Shown piece after piece: positions 39,196 through 51,121 of a DNA stretch of 64,000 nucleotides; position 1 is the stretch's first letter, and every line of letters begins with the position of its first letter. Where the stretch lies: NCBI GenBank assembly GCA_947179485.1, contig OX359249.1, forward strand, positions 3,472,001-3,536,000. The letters are read 5' to 3'. The translations under genes were made by a program, and so were the position numbers. This DNA comes from Allacma fusca. Lineage: Eukaryota > Arthropoda > Collembola > Symphypleona > Sminthuridae. The notes beneath the pieces were generated by a model. That model saw only the letters and a program-made list of their open reading frames with translations, ran no database searches and was not told the origin of the DNA.

Positions 39196-42100
39196 ATGGG
39201 TGTCTTCCACATCAGTGTCACAAAAATTGGCGATGAGACATGCGAACGTATGCAAGTTGATGTTGGAGTTCCCAACTCATCAACCTCAGCCCCAATTGAG
39301 TTGACGGAAAAACTGGCCTCATTTCAAGTCCTGGAATACAAATCTTACTTGCTCAAGTAAAGTTGAGATTGCTTTAACTTTCCCCACAAAACATATTTAC
39401 TCTGTAATTGTCTATCTCTATGTATATGCAGTTATAGAATATTTTCATGCAAAAATAACTAACTCTTCCTCATTCCTTAAGAAAGTAAATATACCTCGTA
39501 AAATTTGACGATCCACTCTGATCCTTTGTGATAGTGTTTTCAAAGCACCCCAAATCCTGACCAAAGCGGAGAAGCTTAAGCATCTGCATGAACGTGAACA
39601 GACAAAAGTTCCAGACACAAAAGTTAACAATGACACTCCTGAAGCCCTTCCTACAATTCAGAGAGCAGAGAGGAGCGGTGACAAAATTTTGGAAATGCTT
39701 CACGTAAACATATTTTTGTTACAGAGAAAAAAACGATATCATCGGCAAAACTCTAAAAAGGTACGTGCTCCTGCTGTCCCACTTAAAAGGCATTATTTTT
39801 GAAAATCGCCATGCAATCGTACATTTTGGAATTTTGCCGAAAGAGATTGTAGGAACTAGTAAGTCAAGAATTTGCTTTCCATTGATTTCTACATCCGTTA
39901 TAGTAGTTTCATGTGTTGTATACAGTCAATACTATACAGTTCATAATTTATCTTAAACCATTTCCGCTAGATTGAGAGTTAACAGAATTTGTTAGGGAAA
40001 GTAAATCTCTAGAATTGTCACAAAATGTGAGGTTATAAGTTTATAGAGTCTAAAACCTGAGTTAAATTGACAACGGTGCTGAAAATAACACGGAAATTTC
40101 ATGGAGTCTACAAATGATAGTTTGCAGGGGAATGCAATGAGCCCAAAGTTTCGTCACGTCAAGATGTAAATACAACACTGACCTCCTGCTCTGGTGTCAC
40201 AGTGGCCCATCCGGTGTCAAAAGGGAAGGAGAAAGAAATTTGTCCCGAGGCCAATCTGATGAAAAGCAATGGAGTTCCCCTACGAACAGTCATTATTAAT
40301 TTGGAGGATTGGAAATCAAATCAGACTTTCTCTTTTAGGTAAAACCAAAAAGTGCCTCAAAATCAGTCTTATTTCGTTTTTTTTGCATGCATACAAAAAC
40401 AGTATTGACAGTGCACTCTCGTATGGTAGAGAATCTCTCATCTCTTATAATTATTATACTTAATGCGGATAAATCCAAATATTTTTTTGGATTTACCTCT
40501 TTAAAAAATATGTTCTTGTAATGGGGTTTCAAAAAGTGAAAGTGCACTGTATAGATCGTGACTGATTCTGAGATGTGTTCTCTACTTCTTTAAAGTGTCA
40601 ATACCAGGACTGAAGCAGGACATTCCGACCCATCTCAAGTCCTATTGATTCCGTTTGAAGAGGGTGGCTTGCACGGTAATTATTTGCCTTGAATTTGTTA
40701 TTATCCTAAGCTTTAGAATTAATTGTTCCTTCAACAAGCTTCTTACAGTTCACTCTATTTTCCTGAATAACCATAAAATTAACAAATGCATCTGAAAGTG
40801 TAATGTGTGATTTTGGCAAATGACAGTGGGTTCAAGTATTTTTGACTCTATGAAGTTCCGTTTAAGGGAGACTCTTTATAAGAATTCCTTAAAATAAACC
40901 ATTTTTTTACAACATTTGATTAATGATTCAGAGGAGCAAGATTAACATTGTAGTAAACAAAAGTGTGCCAAAATATATGTATTTGCCCCTGCAGATAAAA
41001 TACCAGGATGTATCTTAAAGCAAAGGTACCGTGTAATGTTAATAAATTAACTACATATATGTCTGTGAACACCTTAAATCACTATACAATGCGTCGTTTC
41101 ACTAAACAGAATATCGTTGGTGAAAAGGCAAAATTGTCTGGGTTCATTTTCGATTGGTATCAAAATGACCTACATGACGTCTTGCCTAAAGGCAAAATCC
41201 TCAAATAACCTGCAATTTGAGTTCAATCTCGAGCCGTAACCTGAAGCTCAAAAACTGCTACTGGGGGCAATTTTTTTTTGTCCCGCATGACAATTCAGTT
41301 ACGTCCCGAAATCCTCAGGACAAAAATGTTCGTCCCGATTCCGTCCTGAAATACCACTGGACAAAAATGTTGTCCCAAAACTGTCCCGTCCCGATCCCAT
41401 CTCGAACAGAAGTCCTAAACTCGATTGCAACCTAAAATTCCAGTTTGAACTAAAGCGTAAAATAAGCATAGCTTAACATTCCAGTTTAAACTTCATTGTG
41501 GCTTGAAACTTGAGTGCAATTTGAAATCAAAGGTTGTACTGAAATGTAACCTGAAACTCGATTTTGTACTCAAGCGCAACTAAAATGGAACTTGCAATTC
41601 CAGTTCGAGCTCGAGTTTCACATGAAATTCAAATTGAGCTGGAAACTAAAATGCAACTCGAAATTCGAATTTGAACTCAAGTTTGACAATTGTGACCACA
41701 ATTCTTGACATACGTATGTCAATGAAAAAAAATTTGAAAAATGTAAAAAGAACTTGAAAATGCAGGAATCACGTGTTTTGCATTATCATCCCTTATGTGG
41801 GAGAAAAGATATGTTACATACCACAGTGCTGCTACAAAATTTAAGCAACACTCGAAATCAGAAAACCAAACATAACTGAGTGACAGCATAGTAAATAATT
41901 ATTTGAGAAATGAGATTAGCGGGTACAAAAACATAATCAACAAAACAGTCTGCAGGCTATAAATAACCTTATTGTGAGTTACTACACTAAAATCAATTTC
42001 AGTTTAATATTAGAACTTATTAACAGGAAAAGACACTATCGTGACGACGGGCAAGGACAAGCCGGATGAAAGCAACCCATCGACTCTGGCATCCACTGCT

Positions 42101-45096
42101 CCATCTGGTACAAGTGAAAGGAGAGTGGAAAATGTCAAAAAGGTTTATGACCCGTTAAAAATGCAGCTTCTTGTGGGGAATTCTCTAATAATTACGTATG
42201 AACATGAAAATATTTTGCTCATATTTATTCCATTAACGCTTTCCACATCAAAACTTTCAAAATTGCTGCGTCCAAGTCAATTATGAAAATAATTACTACA
42301 TGGGCTTCTTCCAGAATCCAAGGTTCCAGAAGTAAATTATATGCTCATGAGCTGAACAACAATGAGGATGACAGGGTGGTTATGTCTTCCACAAAGGCCT
42401 TACTGGAGCAAAGACAATTTACAGATATTTCTGAGAATGCCTTGACAGATGATGGGATCCCTTTGGTCCCCACCAAAAAGGAGATAGTAAGGGAGCTGAT
42501 TCGGGAAAGACTCTGCAGCCTCGGAATGGATCCCATTGACTGTGGCGCATTCCTAGACACACGTAACTGACTATTCTCCACATAAGAGTCAAATATTTTC
42601 TCCCCTTAATGGTTCCCTCCTAGTAAGAGTAAATATACTATAACTGAAAAAAATATGGTCTGGGCTGAGCTGAAACTCGTGAAGTTATTTGAAACTAGCC
42701 CTTCGAAAAAAACACAATATTCATTTGCAATGTCTCTATCTGCATTTATATAAAGATCTAATTAAATGAGTAGGCCCTCTATGGACACGCCATTAAGGTC
42801 ATAACTGCAAAATGTCGTTTTCGGGGTTGCCTTATAAAATCACGCAAGTTCAAAACACTTCGAGTTTTAAGTAAATTTCGAAGTTTCTAAACAAAATTCA
42901 TGAATTTATATGTCAATTGAAATCCCAAATAAAATATTTTAACTACAGTATTTAGAAGCTGATAGTTGATTATTATGTTAATTCCCTGACGAAAATGTAA
43001 CTTCATAAGGCTGGCTTTAATATAATTCTAAATCCATATCTGAACTTGAGTAAAATCCTTACAATAAATTAGATTTCAACTAATTTAATTTATTAAAATA
43101 TGGAAGTAATCATAACTTACAATTAGCTTGAAAACATTTTCAGTTTTAATAGTTACAGTTATAAGGGGCTTAGCTCACCAGGTTGAACTGGACCTTGACT
43201 GGCAATGGTCTGAATGGTCTTATTAAAACCATACAAATATATGAAGGTGAAACTTTTTGTATTAAAAAAAATATTAATTCCATGAATAAATACAGGAGAC
43301 ATTGAATTCATCTCGCACCGGTCCTTGTCAGTGAAATTGCCGTTAAATACCAGAGCAGATGCGACAACAGGCGGCAATATTGTCACCGAGCCAGGAACAC
43401 AGTTATCCATATCCTTCGAAATCCAAGCTCGCTATCAAACCCTCCTATTCCATGCGACGAATCTCAACAAGATTGTAAACAGTGCGGCTGTGTCAGTAAT
43501 TGAAAGCTCCATATTTTACATTTTACCGCACCTGACGCTGACGGCGATGGGTAGAAGACTGAACCATCTGGGTCCATCCTTAATTGACGACTGGCTGGAA
43601 GTGGTGTACACAGCAGCGTATCAACTGAAGCCCAGTGACCCGAATCAGGTCAGCGTCCTCGTGGAGAGGGAAATGAAGCAAGTGACCAAAGCCGCTGAGC
43701 TCCTCTTGAAGTCCGCAAGGAAAACCTTAGTGAAAGTAAGGAAGCTAAATGAGACGGTGGAGGGGAAGTATCGGAAAGCGAATCTTCCCAAGCTTCCTGA
43801 GATCAAAGAGCCATCAAACAGTTGCTTCCCCTTACAAAAGACGGATGTGGGGTACTCGAGCTTCCTTCAAAAAATGGGCGTTTCCGCATCCAGTCTCTAC
43901 CACAATCATATGTACATTTCTGTGGGGAAATATGGCCTTATGCTGAAGAGACATCTGAGGGACTCTTGGTTCCAGTACGATAGTTTGAGTTACCCAGAAC
44001 GTCGCATAATTTTCCTGGGGCTTATCGAACATATGTTGGACACGCTCAAGTCAGTGACGACGGTCATACAGCGAATTCAGGAACTCCAAGTCGATGGCTA
44101 CCCGGCAAATGTTCATAGTCACTTGAAGGTTGTGTTTCAATTAGCGGCGGACCTCAACAACACTTTCAGCCTTCCTGGGAGCATGTCTGCCACTGTTTTA
44201 AAACAGAGTCGAGGGATCATGCAAGCTTTCACAAGATTGGTAGCTGTCGTCACCGAACTCTATACAATGGCCAAAATCAGTTATGGGAAATTCAATGCTA
44301 GCTACTACGATTCGGATGATGCTCAACGCTTCAAATTGAAAAAAATAGATCAGAAAGCAACCCGAGTACAATTGGTGATCCCTTTCTCCTTCGTGGCTTT
44401 GGAGGGTTTAGCATCTCTCAAGTACCGGTGAGCCTTTTCTGTTCTTATCCCACTTGCTAGGGACTTTACAAGTTATCGATTCTTCATTATTGCAATCTTC
44501 TGTGGAGAGGTCTCAAAAACTGAGACATAAGCCGTCCATAAACAATTAAAGCGTACCATATCCATCTACATATGCATAGTTCCAACGAAACGCAAGCTAC
44601 ACATACACAGGCATACTTATGTACTTTTTTTTTAAGACTTTGGTTTTACAGTACCTGGAATATAATTGGCAAGTTTTTATTTTCTGTGAGATATATGTCG
44701 AATTATATTCTGATCCGTTTTAAAAAGGCTTTTTGAAAACTCTTTTTAAATATTCTGTATTTTCAAAATCCAGACCGATTTTTGGAATTTTACGCTGTCG
44801 TATTTGCAATTTGCAATACCGGGAAAGCCTGATTAGTAATTATTAGTAAACCTTTGTGCCCTCAACAGCTTATCGTATCAATATGAAGGCTTGGAATGAA
44901 TTCATTTTACTTTGATCGATAAATGCTTGCTTTTATTTTTACTCTACTGTTGTTACTTGTGACAAATAATTATTTTTATTTGCACTTTGATCCCAGAGGT
45001 GAAAATCCCACTGAGGATACCACCCACAAGACTAGACGAGGAAAGACCAGTGACACCGGCGGAGTACCTACTTTGGATAACAAGTGTTTGTTTTGA
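39196..45096 (+). CDS. Unrecognised nine-exon gene, 756-residue protein
   Basis: Exons 39196-39356, 39725-39858, 40128-40338, 40596-40675, 40995-41030, 42027-42195, 42315-42562, 43296-44427 and 44997-45096 join in frame. The start ATG follows an in-frame TAA nine bases upstream. I do not recognise the product. The N-terminal half looks like extended or beta segments (NLEDWKSNQTFSF, VLLIPFEEGG) with a Ser/Thr/Lys-rich linker from exon 6. The large exon 8 (about 377 residues) is almost entirely helical and amphipathic, including RREMKQ-like charged helices and LGLIEHMLDTLKSVTTVIQR. There is no signal peptide or clear membrane span. The tail from exon 9 is basic and hydrophilic and ends in KCLF. 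Exon 5 is tiny (36 bp), with an unusual donor (GTGTAA) chosen because it alone keeps frame. Exon 8 could also end at the TGA at 44429-44431 if exon 9 is skipped. Confidence 0.7.
40409..40549. mobile_element. Pogo-like MITE in an intron
   Basis: The ends are CAGTGCACTCTCGTATGG and, reverse complemented, CAGTGCACTTTCACTTTTTG, an inverted repeat of about 12 bp. TA follows the right end (40550-40551); the left flank is GA. It lies in intron 3 of the 39196-45096 gene and has no coding capacity. Confidence 0.55.
41216..41680. repeat. Degenerate short tandem repeats in intron 5
   Basis: The plus strand repeats variants of AACTCGAAATTC-AGTTTGAACT many times with a spacing of roughly 12 bases, preceded at about 41280-41405 by GTCCCG-type repeats (GTCCCGTCCCGATCC). 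The latter resemble sequence flanking the element at 2906-3502. This lies within the long intron between exons 5 and 6 of the 39196-45096 gene. Confidence 0.6.
41682..41815. repeat. Dispersed repeat, copy 2
   Basis: Alignable by eye with 20487-20640 over most of its length. It lies directly after the degenerate tandem array, in the same intron. Confidence 0.55.
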
Positions 45097-45660
45097 AAGC
45101 GAAACAAGTAACATTTTTCTGGAGTACGTGTCATAGACTGCTGATGAAACCTAAAGAAATCAGCAGTAATTTTCACCAATGCCAACTACTGTATTATAAT
45201 TTACTATTTCCTGTAAATTTTACCTATGCCACCGGTACTAAGTTATTAGAGTTCATACTTGAAAGCAGGATCATATTAAAACAAATCTGGATAACACAAT
45301 TTGACGATGTTGAAAGGATTTGTTAAAACTTCCCTATCAGTCCTAAACGCGCTTGATGGGTTTGATGGTGCTAATTACTCAAAGGCCAACAGGCTTACAT
45401 CCGGTATGTGTGTGTGCATTTTCCATTGGCTAATCCGATGCCTGTTTACGGTAGTGGTATCTAAACTAATCTAAATATTCTTGAGTAACCATTTTTTCCC
45501 GAAAAATGTTTTCCGACGATATCAAAACCTCAAGTTAAGTAAAGTTTTCATATCAGTTTATACAATAATTAAATTGTTTTTCAATGAGGCATCAAAGGTG
45601 AGATAATATCTTGGTCAATACATACTTATTACAGTTTTTCGAATTTTCCGACGATTTCCG
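44818..45660. repeat. Segmental duplication, copy 1 (contains the last exon)
   Basis: Starting around GGAAAGCCTGATTAGTAAT, this segment matches 50112-50780 in order and orientation, with small indels. It spans the end of intron 8, exon 9 (44997-45096) and several hundred bases of 3' flank. The similarity is obvious at the terminal exon and in the flanks (for example GTAACATTTTTCTGGAGTAC in both), and weakens towards 45660. Confidence 0.85.
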
Positions 45661-45909
45661 AAATCTAACTACTGTACCTGAAAATTGAAACCACTTAATC
45701 TAAAGAAACCAATTGTGCTGAAATATATACACAGTATAGTGTTGGTAATGTTTATTTATACTTACAAAAAGTTTGTCACCTATCGGGATTCTAAAAATTA
45801 TAATGATACAAATCGGAAAAGGTATTTCACTGAAATTTTCATGAAATATAAGGGATATTGCAAACATACATATAGCTGTGCTCTTCGGGATTGGTAGTTC
45901 ATGTCCTTT
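45097..45909. other. Convergent 3' region
   Basis: Lies between the stop of the unrecognised gene (+) and the stop of the F-box gene (-). Most of it belongs to the segmental duplication listed above. No additional exon is seen. Confidence 0.5.
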
Positions 45910-48900
45910 TTAATTTTCGAACACAAAGTTCCAAATATATAAACTCTCGGGTCGGTCTTCATTTCCATCCAGAGACGTCATCCAAATCTTTGCATATGGT
46001 TTTATATGGTCAAAATCATAATCTACACCAATCAAAGAATCATTTATACCCATTTACTCCAACAAATCAGCCATACCAGTATATCCCTAATAAATAATGT
46101 GGGAAAAGAATTTCGTTTTGCTAAACAATGTAAAACTGAAAGTTAAGGTAATTTACCGTTTGGGTGAAAACTAGTTGAGTGCCGATGATCGAACTCCATC
46201 TTGAGTTGTAAAGTAAATCCAGGTAGGTTTGTGGCAATTAACTCCGCCACGTCTTGACTTACGAGGTAGTTATCCACGTTTCCTTGCACGTAGCATGTTG
46301 GTGGACGACTCAAAACACCAGCAGAGATTGTCAAGGTATTTAATTCTGTAAGTATATACGTCATACAAATATTATAGACAACTACTCGAAGCCCAAAAAT
46401 ACTATCCCATTTAACTCAATATGGTCGCATGGATTCTCAGAGAGCAAAAATAACCAGTTCATAAATGCGGTAATAATACCTCATTTCATGATTTTTTAAA
46501 GAGGGAAACAATGCAAAAAATTAAGTTGATTCTAACTAACGCATTCGATGGAGGACATTGTCGGTGCTACCAGATCTCTCTCTGACGCTTGGTAGGTATT
46601 TGTGTTCTACCAGGAAACGAAATAATCCGTCCAACTGCAGATCTTCAATGCGCCCAATCAGTTTCAATTTCTCTAAACCCCTCCATTCTGGATTTATTTC
46701 CAGTAGATGGGGTAAGTTACAACGTGTAAAGTAGTCTAGCTTCAGATTCTTCACATTTGGAAATATATTTGAAATATGATTGGGAGTTGTATCAAAGTCA
46801 TCAAGAAATAATGTCAATGAGATCGCTGAATAGCTACGGAAATCTTGCTTGGGAGGGTACAAAGTCCTAAGCGGTGGACCAATTGCTCCTTTATCTTGCA
46901 AACAAATTATTTCAACGCTAGGAAAGCTACTTTTAAATTCTACGGATTTAAGAGAGCTGATAGCTTCTTGCAAATTAATGTTTAGCCAATCATTGAATAA
47001 TTTCACTGATTTCACACTATGAAATTGAATCATTCCAGCAGCATTAGCCAGCAGGTTCAAGGTATAGATGGAGCAATTGAGTCTTCGCAAGTACCTGTGT
47101 ATCATATGGCTAAACATGGACATTCGGATTTCAACATGCGCGAACTCTTCTTCAGTGTGTAACGGAACCAAAAATAACTTTTCTATCTTCGGTTTGACCG
47201 CATTTGTCAAATGCTGAATTTCGTCCATTCTAATTATGATCAGATTCGTTAGGTAAGATTCTTTGCCCTCGATTTCCAACATTTCTAACGGCTCAGCACC
47301 ACGGTGAAGATAGCCTATGATTTTCGTCAATTTGGGAGCCGAATTAATTAATTTAGTAGCAATATTTGGTTCAACGGGAATTTTGAGAATTTTCAAGTTA
47401 GGAAAGCACAATGGTTGGCTGAATGGAAATATATCACAAAAATCCCGCCAATCTTTCCAGTCATCAGGAAGGCTGTTCCGTTCTAGTGTTCTCCCACATG
47501 CCCGCAACTCCCTAATCTCATTTGCCCTATCAGTTAAAACAATTTCAATAAATCTTAGAAATGGGCAGTTTTTATTTAGTTTTGGTCGGAAGCAGACGAG
47601 CCGGAATTCCATTTTTTCTAATACACTTGAGTAAAGTTGGCGTACATTCACAGTATCTCCCAATTGATTCGCGAGGCAATTGTCATCACATGCGTAAGGT
47701 AGATACCACTTTTTGTGGTCATCATCAAACAATTTTCGTTTGTGGCAAATTCCGGTATAACACACATCCGTTGAAGTTTCCAGCAAATTATTTACAGTTT
47801 GAAGTGCACGACAGGGATTTGCATTTAATTGGATAGAACAAAATGGTGAATTCCGGAGAAACTTTCGTGATATAGAGCAGAATAGCTTACACACCAGGGA
47901 CGTTTGTAAAAGATCTTGAACGTCGAAAAATTTCCATATTTCATAAGCAATCTGTAATAATTATTTTCAAGAAAACCACAAGTGTCATTAAGAAGTTTCG
48001 AGGGGTGAAATAAACCTCTAGAAATGTTTATAAATGTTTAGCTTGTAGGTATTATTCATTCATTGTCGCAGATAATGTGGAAGCGTTCGAAATAACTTGT
48101 TCCACCCTTAATTTGGCCAGCAATATTCGCCATGGTTAATAAGAGGACAGTAATGAATGAATTTTAGTATCTACTGGCGAGATTCTATTTGTAGCATTTC
48201 AATTCGCGATCTTATCAAATATGGTAGCTGTTAACAAAAGGTAAAATTAGTTGGCCACAGTACATTTGTAACCAGACTCGATAAAACCTTGCATTATTGG
48301 TTACTGTTAACCCTACAATTGTCCATTCTTAACTTGAATGTCGTTAATATACGCATTTAGCTGATTATATTGTTGGCAGAAGAAGTAGCAGAGTACTGAG
48401 ATACGGAAACCCGTTTGACAAAAAACTTCAACGTGAAACTTGTAATTCTCCATTTTCAAAATTTCCAGTTTTGAATTTCGGTAAAAATTGACTTTTTTTT
48501 GCAATTTTTTTTAAACTACGAAGGATTTTTCAGGCGGCAGGTATGACTTAAAGAAGTACTCAGGGTATGGGCAAACTAGTTTTGGTGGAATATTGAAAAT
48601 CTGGAGGGGACAGCAAAAAAGGTTTACTTGTAAGTAAGCTTTACCCAGAACGTCCGAAACGACGGGTCAGCTTTTTCTATTAATGACAATTTACCGAGAA
48701 TGTTAAGCTTCTTGTTTGTCATCTCTTGGGGTACATTTGGTAACTTATAGCTCATTTTGTAGAAATTTAATTGGAGAACAATAAAAAAAAACTAATTTCA
48801 TATCGAGTTAAATTTTGGCGGGATATTCAAAATCATTGACGTTTTGACAAATATTCCCACAATCTGAAAGTTGACTCTAGGGTAGAAAATAAGCCACGGA

Positions 48901-49500
48901 GGGGGATAATTTAAGCAAGATGAAAGTATACATACAAACCAGGAAAAGCCTTCATAGCTTTGACTTCCTTTGTATGTATATTCCAGTTATAAGCGTGCCA
49001 ACATTTACACATCCTTATTATTAAAGAGCATTTTCTGTCCGTTTATTTAAAGTTTCGCACTTTCATAGTTCAATGCCCTCACACAACGCCCAAAAGGTTA
49101 CATGCCAAGCACTCCTTATTATTAACGAGCACTACCTGCCCGTTTATTTAAAGCGCTACTCTTAATATAATCGCGCACAATTTAGGCATACAACAAGTCT
49201 CTACGACAGGGCTTGATGCGTAAGCCGTTTGACTTTTAATTTCGACAATCATACTACCACCTCTTCAAGTAATTATCGCTGGGAAGCACAGGGCTTTTAC
49301 TATTTCTAATTAAAAGCCACTTCTAAGATTACGAAACTGACTAAAACCAAGAATGTCTTACCAAAGGCTTATTATATTATAACAATGGATTATTTCTAAT
49401 AATGCTATCTTACCAAAGGGTTATTTATTATTTCGTTTGCCTTGTCAAATTCATTTGCAACTCTCTGTTCCAATTTTGTCTCCATTTTATCGAATGACAT
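45910..49500 (-). CDS. F-box/leucine-rich-repeat-like protein
   Basis: Four minus-strand exons (49500-49414, 47951-46541, 46345-46157, 46022-45910) join in frame to give 599 residues. The F-box is formed across the first intron: NNPLIAYEIWKFFDVQDLL, followed by QTSLVCKLFCSISRKFLRN, residues about 27-67. F-box motifs bind SKP1 and place the protein in an SCF ubiquitin ligase. The rest has leucine-rich blocks such as FPNLKILKIPVE, PKIEKLFLVPL, LKSVEFKSSFPS, FPNVKNLKLDYF and GLEKLKLIG, spaced like irregular LRRs and likely to bind the substrate. The C-terminal 100 residues (exons 3-4) are not LRR-like. Springtail genomes contain many F-box proteins of this layout. The start is the first in-frame ATG of exon 1 (MSFDKMETKLEQR). 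The last exon was chosen on frame and acceptor alone and is less certain. Confidence 0.78.
48998..49170. repeat. Tandem duplication of about 110 bp in F-box intron 1
   Basis: CTTATTATTAAAGAGCA ... GTCCGTTTATTTAAAG near 49013-49052 recurs as CTTATTATTAACGAGCA ... GCCCGTTTATTTAAAG near 49114-49153. Both copies sit in the 1.46-kb first intron of the F-box gene. Confidence 0.6.
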
Positions 49501-50111
49501 TATTCCGAATCGAACTTTATTAAACAACACAAAGGTCAACGTATTGGCTAACAAAACTATGCTTATTTAACAACAAATACTGTTAAGCATGAATAAGGGA
49601 TTGAAATGGAAGCTAACCACAAATATTGTATGACAAACTTAACATTCTACAAGAGAGTGTTCAGTCTCGAAGGAATGAGAATAATGTTTCTATCTGATGA
49701 TTTCCATACAATTTGACCCAAGCAGGCCTTATGACTATTTTTACACCCCTTTCACAAAATGAACTCAAGGAAAAATGCTGAATTACTTTTATTTTAGACT
49801 ATCCTGAAGCCAAATCATTGACCTTTACATACAAACGTATGCGTGAGCATGTTCAATATTGATTGTTACAGATGGAATGGAGTAAATACTTTTGGTCAGA
49901 TTGTTTGGCTCCACATTTATAGTTATTCCAATGAATGATTATTTATTTATTTACCCACGGTTTCCGCAGATATACTTAAAAATTCGCTTTCTACAAGCGA
50001 CGGCAGTGTTTTCCAAGCGCGTAACAGTAGGAAGCTAAATGAAGGGTAGAAGTCGTTACTTGAAGGATCTGGAGAGCTTGAAAACGGTTGATTTTTTATT
50101 GAACTGTTTGG

Positions 50112-50780
50112 ACCCGGAAAGCCTGATTAGTAATTAGTAAACCTTTGTACCCTCAACGGTTATCTTATCAATACGAATGCATGGAATAAATTTATTTTAC
50201 TTTGTTCGATAAATGCTGGCTTCTATTTTTACTCTGCTGTTGTGACTTGTGACCAATAATTAGTTTTGTTTGCAGTTTGATCCCAGGTGAAAATTCCACT
50301 GAGGATACCACCCACAAGACTAGGCGAGGAAAGACCAGTGACACAGGCGGAGGCGGAGTACCTACTTTGGATAACAAATGCTTGTTTTGAAAGCTAAATA
50401 AGTAACATTTTTCTGGAGTACGTGTCATAGACTGGTGAAACTGCAAGAAATCAGCATTCATTTTAACCAATGACAATTACTATGTACTCTACTTTACCAT
50501 TTCCTGTGAAGCTCACCTCCGGTACTAAGATAATACAGTTTATACTTGAAAGCAGGTTCATATTAAAACAAATGGAATCTAAACTAATCTAAATATTTTT
50601 TATTTATCTATGAATTTTTCCCGCCCAATGTTTGCCGACAATATCAAAACTCCAGTCGAGATTTCATATCAGTTGATACAACAATTAAATTGCTTTTCAA
50701 AGAGCCAACAAAGGCTGAGATACGACATCTTAGTCAATACTTGTTAATGTTTCTCGAAATTCCCGATTATTTCCGAAATC
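50112..50780. repeat. Segmental duplication, copy 2 (second copy of a terminal exon)
   Basis: This is a direct copy of 44818-45660, about 5.3 kb away and on the other side of the F-box gene. Within it, 50287-50391 corresponds to exon 9 of the unrecognised gene. The frame stays open to the same stop, ending NKCLF, with an in-frame 6-bp GGCGGA gain and mainly silent changes. The two bases AG after the acceptor are missing. No copies of the other exons are seen nearby, so it is an orphan terminal exon or a gene fragment. Confidence 0.85.
50287..50391 (+). pseudogene. Orphan copy of the last exon of the 39196-45096 gene
   Basis: It follows a TTTGATCCCAG acceptor and encodes a hydrophilic tail (STEDTTHKTRRGKTSDTGG, then GGVPTLDNKCLF and TGA). 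Compared with 44997-45096 it has one clear replacement (proline to serine), several silent changes and two inserted residues. It could act as an alternative distal 3' exon only by splicing across the whole F-box gene region; more simply it is a fragment left by duplication. Confidence 0.6.
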
Positions 50781-51121
50781 CGTTTTCCATCATTTGGACA
50801 CGTCGACACGTATGTGATTTTTTAAAATTTTACTTAAAAATTTCATCCAAATGCAATTTGTCTTCAAAGGGAGTCTGAAGTTGAATCCTTCTCACCGAAA
50901 AACGTGTTTTGTCAAATATACGTCAAAAAAATAGGTAAATTTCAATACCCCGCCAAAATTTTCACTGGTATTTCAAAATTTGAGCTAAAATGATTTGATA
51001 TTTTACAGAACTAGTTATTCCAATGAATGCTTTTTTATTGTCCTGCAGTATTTAAACATACATATAACGCGTATTAATTTTTATTACTGTCTTGTGTCAT
51101 AACTGAACAATATGCCATAGT

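Larger units (their letters stand above)
49501..51121. other. Region between the F-box gene and the 161-residue gene
   Basis: It contains the F-box gene promoter next to 49501 and the second copy of the segmental duplication (50112-50780). The remainder (about 50880-51121) shows no exon and should include the 3' UTR of the minus-strand gene ending at 51122. Confidence 0.5.

Noticed and set aside
41008..41208. 66-residue open frame after exon 5 of the 39196-45096 gene
   Set aside because: It is in a different frame from the exon and reads into the intron.
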